DNA of 64,000 nt. Source: Sarcophilus harrisii. Taxonomy: Eukaryota > Chordata > Mammalia > Dasyuromorphia > Dasyuridae. Every line of letters begins with the position of its first letter. Positions within the stretch are counted from its first letter, which is position 1. The stretch is from contig NC_045427.1 of assembly GCF_902635505.1 (NCBI RefSeq), positions 622,244,665-622,308,664 on the forward strand, read 5' to 3'. The notes beneath the pieces are model-generated. The model was not told where the DNA came from. It saw only the letters and a program-made list of their open reading frames with translations, and searched no databases. This document shows positions 36,310-47,339 of this stretch, piece by piece. The translations under genes were made by a program, and so were the position numbers.

Positions 36310-37504
36310 GTACAATCATCTTTTAAAAAGATTTGTTTTCCCCAGTTAAATGTAAAAAAACATTTTTTGGTTATACTTATATATTAACTTTTTAAACACA
36401 TTTTCTTATGAATCATGTTGGGAGAGAAAAATCAGAACAAAAGAGAGAGAAAGAAAAACAAGAAAAAAAAGTGAACATAGCATGTGTTAATTTACATTCA
36501 GTCTCCATAGTTTTCTCCCTGGATCTAGATGGCATTTTCTATATGAAGTTTATTTGGATTGTCTTGGATCATTGAATTGCTGAAAAGAACCAAATCTGTC
36601 ATAGTTAATCATCACACAATCTTGTGGTTAATGTTTGCAATGTTTTCCTGGTTCTGCTTGCTTTGCTCAGCATCAGTTCATGTAAATAAAATCGGCTTGT
36701 TCATCTTTTTTTTTTCATAAAAATAACATTCCATTATTTTCATATATCATAACTTATTCAGCCATTCCCCAATTGATGGATATCTACTAATTTTACAACT
36801 TTTAAACACAACAAAAAGAGCTGCTACCAATATTTTTTGCCCATGCTAGTTCTTCCTCTCTCTTTTATGAATTTATTTTGGGGGGATACAGACCTAGCAA
36901 TGGCAATGCTCTGTCAAAGGATATGCACAGTTTGAGCCCTTTGAATATAGTCCCAACTGCTCTTCAGAATGTTTGAATCATTTCACAATTCCACCAATAA
37001 TACATTGGTGTCCCAGTTTGCCTATATCCCCTCAAAATTTTATCATTGTTTTTCCTGTCATCTTAGCCAGTCTAAGAGGTATGAGGTAGTACCTCAGAGT
37101 TCTAATTTGCATTTCTCTAATCGACAGTAATTTGGAATATTTTTCATATGGGTATAGATGGCTTTAAATTCTCCATTTGAAAATTGACAGTTCACATCCT
37201 TCAACCATTTATCAATTAATTTGTATTCTTAGAAATTTGACACAGTTTTAAAAATATATTTTAGAAATAAGACTTTAACAGAGACATTTCCCCCCAGTTT
37301 TCTGCTTCCCTTTCAATCTTGGCTACATTGATTTTATTTATACAAACCCTTTTTAATTTAATGTAATCAAGTTGTTCATTTTGCATTTCATAATATTCTC
37401 TAGCTGTTCTTTGGCCATAAATTTCTCCCTTCTCCAAACATCTGATAAATAAACTTTCCCTTGCTTTCCTCATTTGCTTATAGTGTCACCCTTCATGCCT
37501 ATAT
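36310..37504 (-). mobile_element. Old L1 fragment (3'UTR and ORF2 tail)
   Basis: Antisense 3' untranslated region ('tcatgttgggagagaaaaat') then ORF2 carboxy-terminal landmarks ('tggttctgcttgctttgctc', 'cagccattccccaattgatg', 'cagccagtctaagaggt' type, 'ttggccataaatttctccc'). It ends abruptly at the 3' end of the younger L1 at 37505. Confidence 0.8.
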
Positions 37505-37883
37505 TATGTATTTTTTAAAATAACTTTTTATTGGCAGAACTCATGCCAGTGTAATTTTTTTACAACATTATCCCTTGCACTCACTTCTGTTCTGACTTTT
37601 CCCCTCCCTCCCTCCACCCCTCCCCCAGATGGCAAGCAGTCCTATACATGTTAAATATGTCACGGTATATCCTAGATATAATATATGTGTGTAGAACCGA
37701 ACAGTTCTCTTGTTGCACAGGGGGAATTGGATTCAGAAGGTAGAAATAACCCAGGAAGAAAAACAAAAATGCAAACAGTTTACATTCATTTCTCAGTGTT
37801 CTTTCTTTGGGTGTAGCTGCTGCTGTCCATCATTGATCAATTGAAATTGAATTAGGTCTCTTTGTCAAAGAAATCCACTTCCA

Positions 37884-40800
37884 TCAGAATACATCTTTAT
37901 ACAGTATCGTTGTTGAAGTATATAATGATCTCCTGGATCTGCTCATTTCACTTAGCATCAGTTCATGTAAGTCTCTCCAAGCCTCTCTGTATTCATCCTG
38001 CTGGTCATTTCTTACAGAACAATAATATTCCATAACGTTGATATACCACAATTTACCCAACCATTCTCCAATTGATGGGCATTCATTCATTTTCCAGTTT
38101 CTAGCCACTACAAACAGGGCTGTCACAAACATTTTGGCACATACAGGTCCCTTTCCCTTCTTTAGTATCTCTTTGGGGTATAAGCACAGTCAGTAGTAGC
38201 ACTGCTGGATCAAATACAGTTTGATAACTTTTTGGGCATAATTCCAGATTGCTCTCCAGAATGGTTGGATTTGTTCACAACTCCACCAACAATGCATCAG
38301 TGTCCTAGTTTTCCCACATCCCCTCCAACATTCATCATTATTTTTTCCTGTCATTTTAGCCAATCTGACAGGTGTGTAGTGGTGTCTCAGAGTTGTCTTA
38401 ATTTGCATTTCTCTGATCAATAGTGATTTGGAACACTCTTTCATATGAGTGGTAATAGTTACAATTTCATCATCTGAAAATTGTCTGTTCATATCCTTTG
38501 ACCATTTATCAATTGGAAAATGGCTTGGTTTCTTATACATTAGAGTCACTTCTCTATATATTTTGGAAATGAGGCCTTTATCAGAACCTTTATCTGTGAA
38601 GATGTTTTCCCAGTTTGTTGATTCACTTCTAATCCTTTTTGTATTAGTTTTGTTTGTACAAAGGCTTTTTAATTTGTTGTAATCAAAATTTTCTATTTTG
38701 TGATCAGTAATGGTCTCTAGTTCATCTTTGGTCACAAATTTCTTCCTCCTCCACAAGTCTGAGAGATAAATTATCCTATGTTCCTCCAATTTATTTATAA
38801 TCTCGTTTTTTATGCCTAAATCATGGACTCCTTTTAATCTTATCTTGATATACAGTGTTAAGTGTGGGTCCATGCCTAATTTCTGCCATACTAATTTCCA
38901 GTTATCCCAGAAGTTTTTGTCAAATAATGAATTCTTATACCAAAAGTTAGGATCTTTGGGTTTGTCAAACACTAGATTGCTGTAGTTGACTATTCTGTCT
39001 TGTGAACCTAACCTATTCCACTGATCAACTAATCTATTTCTTAGCCAATACCAAATTGTTTTGGTGACTGCTGCTTTATAATATAGGTTTAGATCAGATA
39101 CAGCTAAGCCACATTCATTTGATGTTTTTTTATTAATTCCCTTGAGATTCTCGACCTCTTATTCTTCCATATGAATTTTGTTGTTATTTTTTCTAGATCA
39201 TTAAAATATTTTCTTGGAAGTCTGATTAGTATAGCACTAAATAAATAGATTAGTTTAGAGAGTATTGCCATCTTTATTATATTTGCTCAGCCTATCCAAG
39301 AGCACTTAATATTTTTCCAATTATTTAAGTCTGACTTTATTTGTGTGGAAAGTTTTTTGTAATTTTGCTCATATAATTCCTGACTTTCCTTTGGTAGATA
39401 GATTCCCAAATATTTTATGCTGTCGACAATTATTTTGAATGGAATTTCTCTTTGTATCTCTTGCTGTTGGATTTTGTTGGTGATGTATAAAAATGCTGAG
39501 GATTTTTAGGGATTTATTTTATATCCTGTAATTTTGCTAAAGTTATGAATTATTACTAGTAGCTTTTTAGTAGAATTTATGAGGTTCTCTAAGTATACCA
39601 TCATATCATCTGCAAAGAGTAATAGTTTGGTTTCCTCATTGCCTACTCTAATTCCTTTCTTTTTTCTTGACTCTTATTGCTGAGGCTAGTGTTTCTAATA
39701 CAATATTGAATAATAATGGTGATAGTGGGCAATCTTGCTTTACTCCAGATCTTACTGGGAAAGGTTCCAATTTTTCCCCATTGAATATGATGCTTACTGA
39801 CAGTTTTAAATATATGCTCCTGACTATTTTAAGAAAAAGTCCACTGATTCCTTTACTCTCAAGTGTTTTCATTAGGAATGGATGTTGGATTTTATCAAAT
39901 GCTTTTTCTGCATCTATTGAGATGAGCATATGTTTTTTGTTAGTTTGGTTATTGATATAGTCAATTATGCTAATAGTTTTCCTAATATTGAACCAGCCCT
40001 GCATTCCTGGTATAAATCCTACTTGGTCATAGTATATTATCCTGGGGATGATTTTCTGTAATCTTTTTGATAATATTTTATTTAAGATTTTAGCATCAAT
40101 ATTCATTAGGGAGATTGATCTATAATTTTCTTTCTCTGTTTTCAGCCTACCTGGTTGAGGTATCAGTACCATGTCTGTGTCATAAAAGGAGTTTGGTAGG
40201 ACTCCTTCAATCCCTATTTTTCAAATAGTTTATATAGCATTGGAGTTAATTGTTCTTTAAATGTTTGGTAGAATTCACATGTAAATCCATCTGGTACTGG
40301 GGATTTTTTCTTAGGGAGTTGGTTAATAGCTTGTTCTATTTCTTTTTCTAAGATGGGACTGTTTAGGATATTTATTTCTTCCTCTGTTAATCTTGGCAAG
40401 CTATATTTTTGAAGGTATTCTTCCATTTCATTTAAGTTGTCAAATTTACTGGCATAAAGTTGGGCAAAGTAATTGCTAATTATTGCTCTAACTTCCTCTT
40501 CATTAGTGGCAAGTTTTCCCTTTTCATTTTAAAGACTAACACTTTGATTTTCCTCTTTCCTTTTTTTAATCAGATTTAGTAAGGGTTTGTTTATTTTGTT
40601 GGTTTTTTCATAGAACCAACTCTTAGTTTTATTAATTAATTCAATAGTTTTTTTACTTTCAATTTTATTGATCTCTCCTTTTATTTTTCAAGTTTAGTGT
40701 TTGATTGGGGTTTTTTAGTTTGTTCCTTTTCTAGCATTTTTAGTTGCAAGCCCAATTCGTTGACTTTCTCTTTCTCTATTTTATGCAAATAGGCCTCTAG

Positions 40801-41358
40801 AGATATGAAATTTCCCCTTATTACTGCTTTGGCTGCATCCCATACATTTTGGTACAATGTCTCATTATTGTCATTTTCTTGGGTGAAGTTATTCATTATG
40901 TTTATGATTTGCTTTTTCATTCAATCATTCTTTAGTATGAGATTATTTAATTTCCAATTATTTTTTACTCTACTTAATTTCTCTTTTAAGAATTTAGATG
41001 CTATACTACTTGGTGCAAATATGTTCAATATTGATCTTGCTTCATTATCTATGCCACCCTTTAACATGATATAGTGCCCTTCCTTATCTCTTTTAATTAG
41101 ATCAATTTTTGCTTTTGCTTGATCTGAGATCAGGATGGCTACCCCTGCTTTTTTGACTTCACCTGAAGCATAGTAGATTCTGCTCCATCCTTTTACCTTT
41201 ATTCTGCATATATCTCCCTGCTTCAGGTGTGTTTCCTGTAAACAATAAATTGTAGGATTCTGGCTTTTAATCCATTCTGCTCACCGTTTCCTCTTTATGG
41301 GGGAGTTTACCGCGTTCACATTTATGGTTAAAATTACCAATTCTGTATTACTTGCCAT
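37884..41358 (-). pseudogene. L1 ORF2 (broken endonuclease-RT)
   Basis: ORF2p makes the nick (APE-type endonuclease) and copies the RNA (reverse transcriptase). Order on the minus strand: endonuclease start MASNTELVILTINVN at 41358; EN continues to KFLKEKLS, then jumps to NNWKLNNLILKN (about 40965-40980), losing roughly 100-120 codons of EN. RT follows over 40426-39600. The carboxy-terminal region at 38972-37884 includes [34 protein letters not shown] and CWRGCGKTRTLMHCWW. The span is about 1,158 codons; adding back the deletion brings it near the ~1,275 residues of human ORF2p. Several stops and frameshifts exist. Confidence 0.8.
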
Positions 41359-41854
41359 CTTGTTAACCCCTGTTTATGCTTCTCTCCCTTTTTTCCCCTT
41401 ACCCCCTTTCCCAGTATTAAACTTGTGAGCACCACTTGCTTCTCACAGCTCTCCCTTTTTAATATCCCCCCCTTAGAGTTCCTCCCCCTATCTTACTTCT
41501 TTTCCTCACAGTTTCCGTATTCCCTTCTGCTTAGCTTATTCCTTCCCTTTTCACTTTTCCCTTCTCACTTTTCAATGAGGTGGGAGAAGTTTCACCATAA
41601 ATTGAATATGTCTACAATTTTTCTCTTAAAGGCAATTCTGATGGCAGTAAGATATCCACTATATTCATTGCCCTCCATTCTTTCACTCAGATATAATAGG
41701 TTTCCTTTGCCTCTTCATGAGATGTAGTACCCCCACTTTACCCTTTTTCTGGTACAATGCCCTTTCCACCTCTAGTTTCTAGAACAAGGTAGAGATGAAT
41801 TCTTTATACATCTTTATAGCAGAAATATAGTTCCCAAGATTTCTTTTTACCTTT

Positions 41855-42945
41855 TTAGGTTTCTCTTGAGTTCCATATTTGTAGATCAAACTTTTTGTTA
41901 AGTTCTGATTTTCTCATCAAAAATAGGTGACATTCACTTATTTCGTTGAATGACCATCTTCTTCCCTGGAAAAAGATGCTCATTCTGGCTACGTAAGTTA
42001 TTTTTTGTTGCATACTGAGTTCCTTAGCCTTTGGGAATATCATCTTTCAGGCCCTTTGATCTTTTAATGTGGATGCTGCTAGATCCTGGGTAATCCTTAT
42101 TGTGGCTCCTCTATATTTGAATTAGGTTTTTCTAGCTGCTTGCAGTATTTTTTCCTTTGTCTGGGCGTTCTGGCATTTGGCCACTATATTTCTTGGTGTT
42201 TTGATTTTAGGATCCCTTTCAGTAGGTGATCAATGAATTCTTTCAATGTCTATATTACCCTCTGTTTCTATGACTTCTGGCAGTTCTCTTTTATAATTTC
42301 CTGGAAAATAGTGTCCAGGCTTCTTTTTTTCATCATATTTTTTTTGCGAGTCCAATAATTCTCAGATTGTCTCTCCTAGATCTATTTTCCAGGTCTCTTG
42401 TTTTCCCAAGAAGGTATTTCACATTCTTTTTCCATTGTTTGATTTTTTTTGGTTTTGCTTGATTGATTCTTGTTGTCTCCTCGAGTCATTCAGTTCCATT
42501 TGTTTGATTCTGATTTTCAATGAAGTATTTTCTTCATTCACTTTTTTTATATCTTTTTCTAATTGCCCAATTGAATTGTTTTGTTCTACGGAATTTTTTT
42601 CCATTTCGTCAATTTTATTTTTTAGAGAGCTGTTTTATGTTTCCAGTTCACTAATCCTATTTTTCAAGGATTTGATTTCTTTATCCACTCTGTCTTTAAA
42701 TGAGTGAGATGACTTCTCCAGATACTCTTGCCAAGCCTCCCTCTCCTTTTCCCATTTTTCTTCTAGCTCTCTTGTGAGAGCCTTTTTAATTTCTTCTATG
42801 AGATTTATCTGTGCTGAGAAACAGATAATCTCCTCCCATGGGGATTCACTTGGAGACAGTCTGTTTTTAGTCTCCTCAGGGTTTAGAGTCTGCTCTCTGT
42901 CTGTATAAAAGCTGTCAATCGTTAAGGTCCTTTTTTTTTGCTCAT
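41855..42945 (-). pseudogene. L1 ORF1 (broken)
   Basis: ORF1p is the RNA-binding chaperone of L1, a trimer built on a coiled coil. Start ATGAGCAAAAAAAAAGG at 42945; the frame then shifts (a long A run lies right after the start, and other copies show a similar reading). The heptad-rich segment around 42419-42604 (KDIKKVNEENTSLKIRIKQM) is the coiled coil. The carboxy end is around 41855-42043 (ARMSIFFQGRRWSFNEISEC, ending at a stop at 41855). Length about 363 codons, normal for ORF1. Not functional as read. Confidence 0.75.
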
Positions 42946-43270
42946 TTTGTCAGAGAACAACAGAGACAAACTAGCAAAGAAAACAGAAAAAAACCCAAAT
43001 GTAATCCCTGTTTTTGGGGGAGGCTTGGTGTTCTGAACTTCCCCAGACTGGGGCGGTGTGTGTGGCAGAAGCAAAGGCCCAAAGGACAGGATGGTGCTGC
43101 GCCTGCACTCTGAGACCCTTGGGAGGTGCTGAGCACTGTGGGGGAGGGTGGCCAGGTCCCAAGACACCCAGCTTTTGGGATTGTATTCTTCACCCCGGTG
43201 TTTTTAGCTTCTCAGCTGGCTACTGACTTGTCCAGGGCAAAGTATCCAACCTGTAAAAGCTGTCCCACAG

Positions 43271-43660
43271 AGATGGCTAAAAAAGGGGGGATCCCGGGCC
43301 CCCAAATTTTCCCCCCCAACCCTCCCGCCCCCGCCTTCCTGGTGAACTTCCTTTTCTGGTAAAGTGCCATCGCTTAATTTCGGGTTTGTCAAAATTTTAA
43401 AAAACTCGGGCTTACAAACGGGCCTTTTCCGACTTTAAGGATTTCTTTTTAATATTTGGTTTTTTTTTTTTTTCAATTTCCGCATAATTCAGAAGGTTGT
43501 ATTAAAATTTTAATTTTTAAAAATAGCTTACAAACCCTTGTGTTCCCCTTCCTCTCCCCATTTTTGTTTTTAATTTGGCATTTTTTGACAAAATTTTTAA
43601 TTTTAATTTTAAATTTTCCATTTTATTTTAATTATTAGATTTTTTTAAAATTTTTTAAAA
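43271..43660. other. Degraded or low-quality sequence
   Basis: Homopolymer-rich, patternless stretch (runs of c, a and t; 'aattttaatttttaaaaat'-like blocks) beginning abruptly inside an L1 5' untranslated region. It looks like poor base calling rather than biology. No gene seen. Confidence 0.45.
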
Positions 43661-45080
43661 ATTTTAGGGAAAGGGAGAAGGGAAAGAAACCGAGAAAAAA
43701 TTAAAGGGGGCAAAAGGGGGAGGGAAAAAAAATAAAAACAAAAAGGAAAAAACAAGGGAGGCAAGGTGGAGGAAAAGAGGGAGGAAAGGGAGAAGGGAGA
43801 GGGAAGGGGAGAAAGAACGGGAGAAAGAAGGGCAAGGGGGAAAGGAAAGTGGAGGAAGGGAGGGGGAAGGAGGGAGGGGGAAAAGAGGGGAAGGGAGGGA
43901 GGGGGGAGAAAGGTGGAAGGGGGAGAGGGGAAAGGAGTGGAGGGGGAGGAGGAAAAGAAGGGAGGGAGGAGGGAGGAAAGGAAGGGAGGGAAGGAATAGA
44001 AAGGAAGAAAAGAAAAGAGGAGGGATGGGGAAGGGGAAAGGAGGAAAGGAGGGGAGGGGGGGGGAGGGATAAAGGGGGAAGGGAGGGGGCGGAGGAGTGA
44101 ATGGACAAGGAGGGGAGGAGGGAGGGAGGAGGAATGAGGAGAGGGAAAGGGAGAAAGAAAAAGGGAGGGGGGAGGGAGGGAAAGGAAGGGGGGGGAGGAT
44201 AAAGGAGGGAAAGAAAGGAAGGGAAAGTGGAGGGAAATGGAGGAGGGGAAACCAGGAGGGGAAGAGGAAAGGGGAAAGGGAAGGAAGGGAGGGAAGGGAA
44301 GGGGACAAAGGAACCAAAAGGAAGAGGGAAGAGAGGAACCAAAGGGACAAGGAAGAGAATGGAAAAATGAAGGATGGATGGAGGGAAAGGGTTTTAAGGA
44401 GAAAAGGGAAGGGGAAGGAAAACCAAGGATGGGGAGGAAAAAAAGGGGGAGGGGGAGGGGAGGGGCAAAGGAAGGGAAGATGGAAAGGTGGGAAGAAAGG
44501 CAAGGAGGGAAAAGGAAAAGAGGTGAAGGAGAGAGAAGGGAGAAACAGGAAGAAGGGGAGAAAAAAAAGGGAAGAAGGGGAAAAAGATAGGAAAGGAGGA
44601 GGGAGAGGGAGGAAAGAGGGAAGGGTGAGGGGAGGCAGGGATGGGCAAAGGAGGAAGGAGGAGAGGGGAGAGAGGGGAAGAGAGGGAAGGAGAGAGAGAT
44701 GGAGGGAGGGAAGGAGAGAGAGACGGAGGGAGGAAGAGAGAGAGAGCAGAGGGAGGGAGAGAGAGACAGAGGGGTGGGAGAGAGGGAGAAAGGAGGGAGG
44801 GGAGGGAGGAGATAGGGAAAGGGGAAGGAGGAAAAGGGGGAGGGGAGGGGAGGGAAAAGGGAGGGAGGGAGAGATGGAGGAGAAAGGGAAGGGGGAGGGG
44901 GGGGGGGGGGGAGACAGGGAAGAGGGAGGAGAAGGGAATGGAGGGAGAGGGAGGGAAAGGGGAGAGAAACGGAGGGAGGGAGGGAAAAGCTGGATTGGGA
45001 AGAGGGGGAGGGAATGCAGGAGGGTTTGGATGGGTGGAAGGACAGGGACTATATGGGAAAATAAGGAGGGATTATTAAAT
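43661..45080. repeat. 1.4-kb purine-only tract (GGGA/GGAA-rich)
   Basis: Almost every plus-strand base is A or G, built from gggaggaaagg-like units without a fixed period. It generates long fake frames on both strands (279 codons Pro/Ser/Phe-rich on minus, 333 codons Arg/Gly/Glu-rich on plus). A 16-G run at about 44898-44911 and many GGG blocks could form G-quadruplex or triplex DNA. See findings for the quality question. Confidence 0.85.
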
Positions 45081-45294
45081 GAGAAATTTGATGTATAAGT
45101 AGCTATTAGGAAGATATTATAGTAAATTAGGAGTCAAGTGATAAGAACCCTAATTAAGAAGAGGGCTTGTAAAAAAAAAAAAAAAAGAAGAGGGCTTGGA
45201 ATTAGGGTTGTAAGAATGGAGAAAAGAAATAGGATACAACAAATATGTGGAGGTAGAAATGGAAAGATTTGACAATTAATTGGACGTGTAGGAT

Positions 45295-45439
45295 GAGAGA
45301 GGGAAGGAGAGTGAGAGAGAGGGAGAAATAGGGAGAGGGAGGGAGGAAGGAGAGAGAGAGAGAAAGAGAGAGAGAGAAAGAGAGATAGAGAGATAGAGAG
45401 AGAAACAAAGAGAAAGATAGAGACAGAAACAGACAGACA

Positions 45440-45475
<36 letters not shown>
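45295..45475. repeat. (GA)n-(GACA)n-(CA)n compound microsatellite
   Basis: gaga units, then agac units, then about fifteen ca units at about 45441-45473. Confidence 0.95.
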
Positions 45476-45479
<4 letters not shown>

Positions 45480-45592
45480 GAGTCAAGATAAAACCAGAGA
45501 TACAAGGGTGAAAAGCTAGAAAAATGATGATCACTGAGATAAATCAAAACAAAACCCCTAATTTTTAGATAGTGTATAAAATAAGAGTTGTT

Positions 45593-46456
45593 CTGAGATA
45601 CCACTACACACCTGTCAGATTGGCTAGAATGACATGGAAAGATAATGTGGAATGTTGGAAGGGATGTGGGAAAACAGGGACACTAATACATTGTTGGTGG
45701 AACTGTGAATACATCCAACCATTTTGGAGAGCAATTTGGAACTATGATCAAAAAGTTATAAACTGTGCATCCCTTTGATCCACCCAGTGTTACTACTGGG
45801 CTTATACCCGAGATCATAAAGAAGGAAGGGACCTGTATGTGCATGAATGTTTGTGGCAGCCCTTTGTATCTAGAAACTGAAACTGAGTGGATGCCCATCA
45901 GTTGGAGAATGGCTGAATAAATTGTGGTATAGAATATTATGGAATATTATTGTTCTTGAAATGACTAACAGGATGTTTTTCAGAAAGGCCTGGAGACTTA
46001 CATGAACATGCTGAGTGAAACAAGAAAGAGATCATTATAACCAACAACAATTATATGATGACCAGTTCTGATGGACCTGGCCATCCTCACAATGAATCCA
46101 AATCATTTCCAGTGGAGCAGTAATGAACTGAAAGCATGCCCACCGAAATAACTTGGGAGGTGACTAAAACCATTACATTGAATTTAATCCTATTTTTGCC
46201 CACCTGCATTTTTTGATTTCTTTCCGTAATTTCAATATTTCAGAGTCTGATTTTTGTAACAAAATAACGGTTTTATGTATACTTTTTTATCTAATTTTAT
46301 TTTAATATATTTAGATCTACTGGTCATCCTGCCATCTGGGGAGGGAGTGGGGGGTAAGAGGTGAAAAATTGGAACAAGAGATTTGTCAATTGTTAATGCT
46401 GTAAAGTTACCCATACATATAACCTGTAAATAAAAGGGTATTAAATTTAAAAAAAT
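45593..46456 (+). mobile_element. 5'-truncated L1 with perfect 15-bp target-site repeats
   Basis: ORF2 carboxy-terminal region from 'ctgagataccactacacacc' through 'aagggatgtgggaaaacagg', the ORF2 end and 3' untranslated region, to an A-rich tail at about 46430-46456. It is flanked by aaaataagagttgtt at 45578-45592 and 46457-46471, so both ends are fixed. The target begins with AAAA, as expected for L1 endonuclease. Confidence 0.92.
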
Positions 46457-46609
46457 AAAATAAGAGTTGTTTCAATCTTATGTGGAGAATAACTTACATT
46501 TAAATAACTCCACTTTTTCCACCAAACACATTTGGCAGTTTTCCTCGGATATCAAGATTTTTTTTTTCTTAAACCCTTAGTTTTTGTTTGCTGCTATTTA
46601 ATTTCCCCT

Positions 46610-46865
46610 CTAGCACGAGGCAGCTATGTGACACAGTGGTTAGAATTCTGGGCCTGAAGTCAGGAAGAATTAATTTCAAATATGACCTCAGATATTTGTT
46701 AACTGTGTAAACTTGGGCAAGTCATTTAACCCTGTCTGCCTTAGTTTCCTCATTTATAAAATGGAAATAATAATAGTATTCACTTCCCAGTGTTGTAAGG
46801 ATAAAATAAAATAATTGTAAGAAGCACAGTAAAAAAATTAATATAAATTTATCTGCAATTATTAG
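46610..46865 (+). repeat. MIR/Mar1-type SINE
   Basis: 'gaggcagctatgtgacacag', 'tctgggcctgaagtcaggaa', 'cttgggcaagtcatttaacc', 'ttcctcatttataaaatgga', 'ataataatagtattcacttc'. Head and CORE are present. Confidence 0.8.
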
Positions 46866-47339
46866 CTGTTATTATTGATCCACTCTAGTTTATTGTTCCA
46901 TTTAGATCTGCTTGTGAAGACTGCTTAAATCTTACATAGAGGATGCCTATTATTTCTGCTTTAGCTCCAAAAGATAGAAATACAAAATGGTGGGCATGAA
47001 AGAACTCACACAGAAGGAAGTTACGAAAGTTAGTCTTGTCTCCCTTTTGTTTCATTCATCTAGTAAATCACTTCTTTTGTCTGGGCTAAAATAAAAAGAA
47101 ACAAAAAGATTATATTGAGATAAGATGTTGATCTGAGAGAAAATTTCAAATATATAAAAAACAACTAATAGCTAGGGTTAAAAGACCATTAAAATCATTC
47201 CATAAAGCCAAGATATCATTAAAAATTATTCCATAAAGAAATTTCCATCCCAGAAAAAGATCGTTTCAAGTGCTTTGAACTCACAATTGTTTTAATTCTC
47301 ATTGTTAGATGTTTAGTTCAATGAAAAGATAAACAGCCC
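46866..47339. other. No feature recognised
   Basis: AT-rich, nothing recognised. Confidence 0.3.

Larger units (their letters stand above)
37505..43270 (-). mobile_element. Nearly full-length L1 with 5'UTR, ORF1, spacer, ORF2, 3'UTR
   Basis: The best-preserved L1 here. 3' untranslated region 37505-37883, with G-rich motif and tail. ORF2 41358 to 37884; ORF1 42945 to 41855; inter-ORF spacer of about 497 bases; 5' untranslated region 42946 to about 43270, where sequence quality falls. ORF2 shows MASNTELVILTINVN at the start, the reverse transcriptase at 39648-40172 ([36 protein letters not shown]), LFADDMMVY near 39610, and a carboxy-terminal CWRGCGKT segment. ORF1 starts MSKKKGP and has a coiled-coil-like region (42419-42604). 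Both frames are interrupted. The carboxy-terminal half of the endonuclease is deleted (junction about 40965-40980). Target-site repeats could not be found, because the 5' side runs into poor sequence. Confidence 0.9.

Noticed and set aside
43664-45098. Long open frames on both strands (279 and 213 codons minus; 333 and 145 codons plus)
   Set aside because: Produced by the purine-only tract. Composition is only Pro/Ser/Phe/Leu on one strand and Arg/Gly/Glu/Lys on the other; no domain.
45134-45604. 156-codon minus frame with a VCVCVC run
   Set aside because: Read-through of the GA/CA compound microsatellite.
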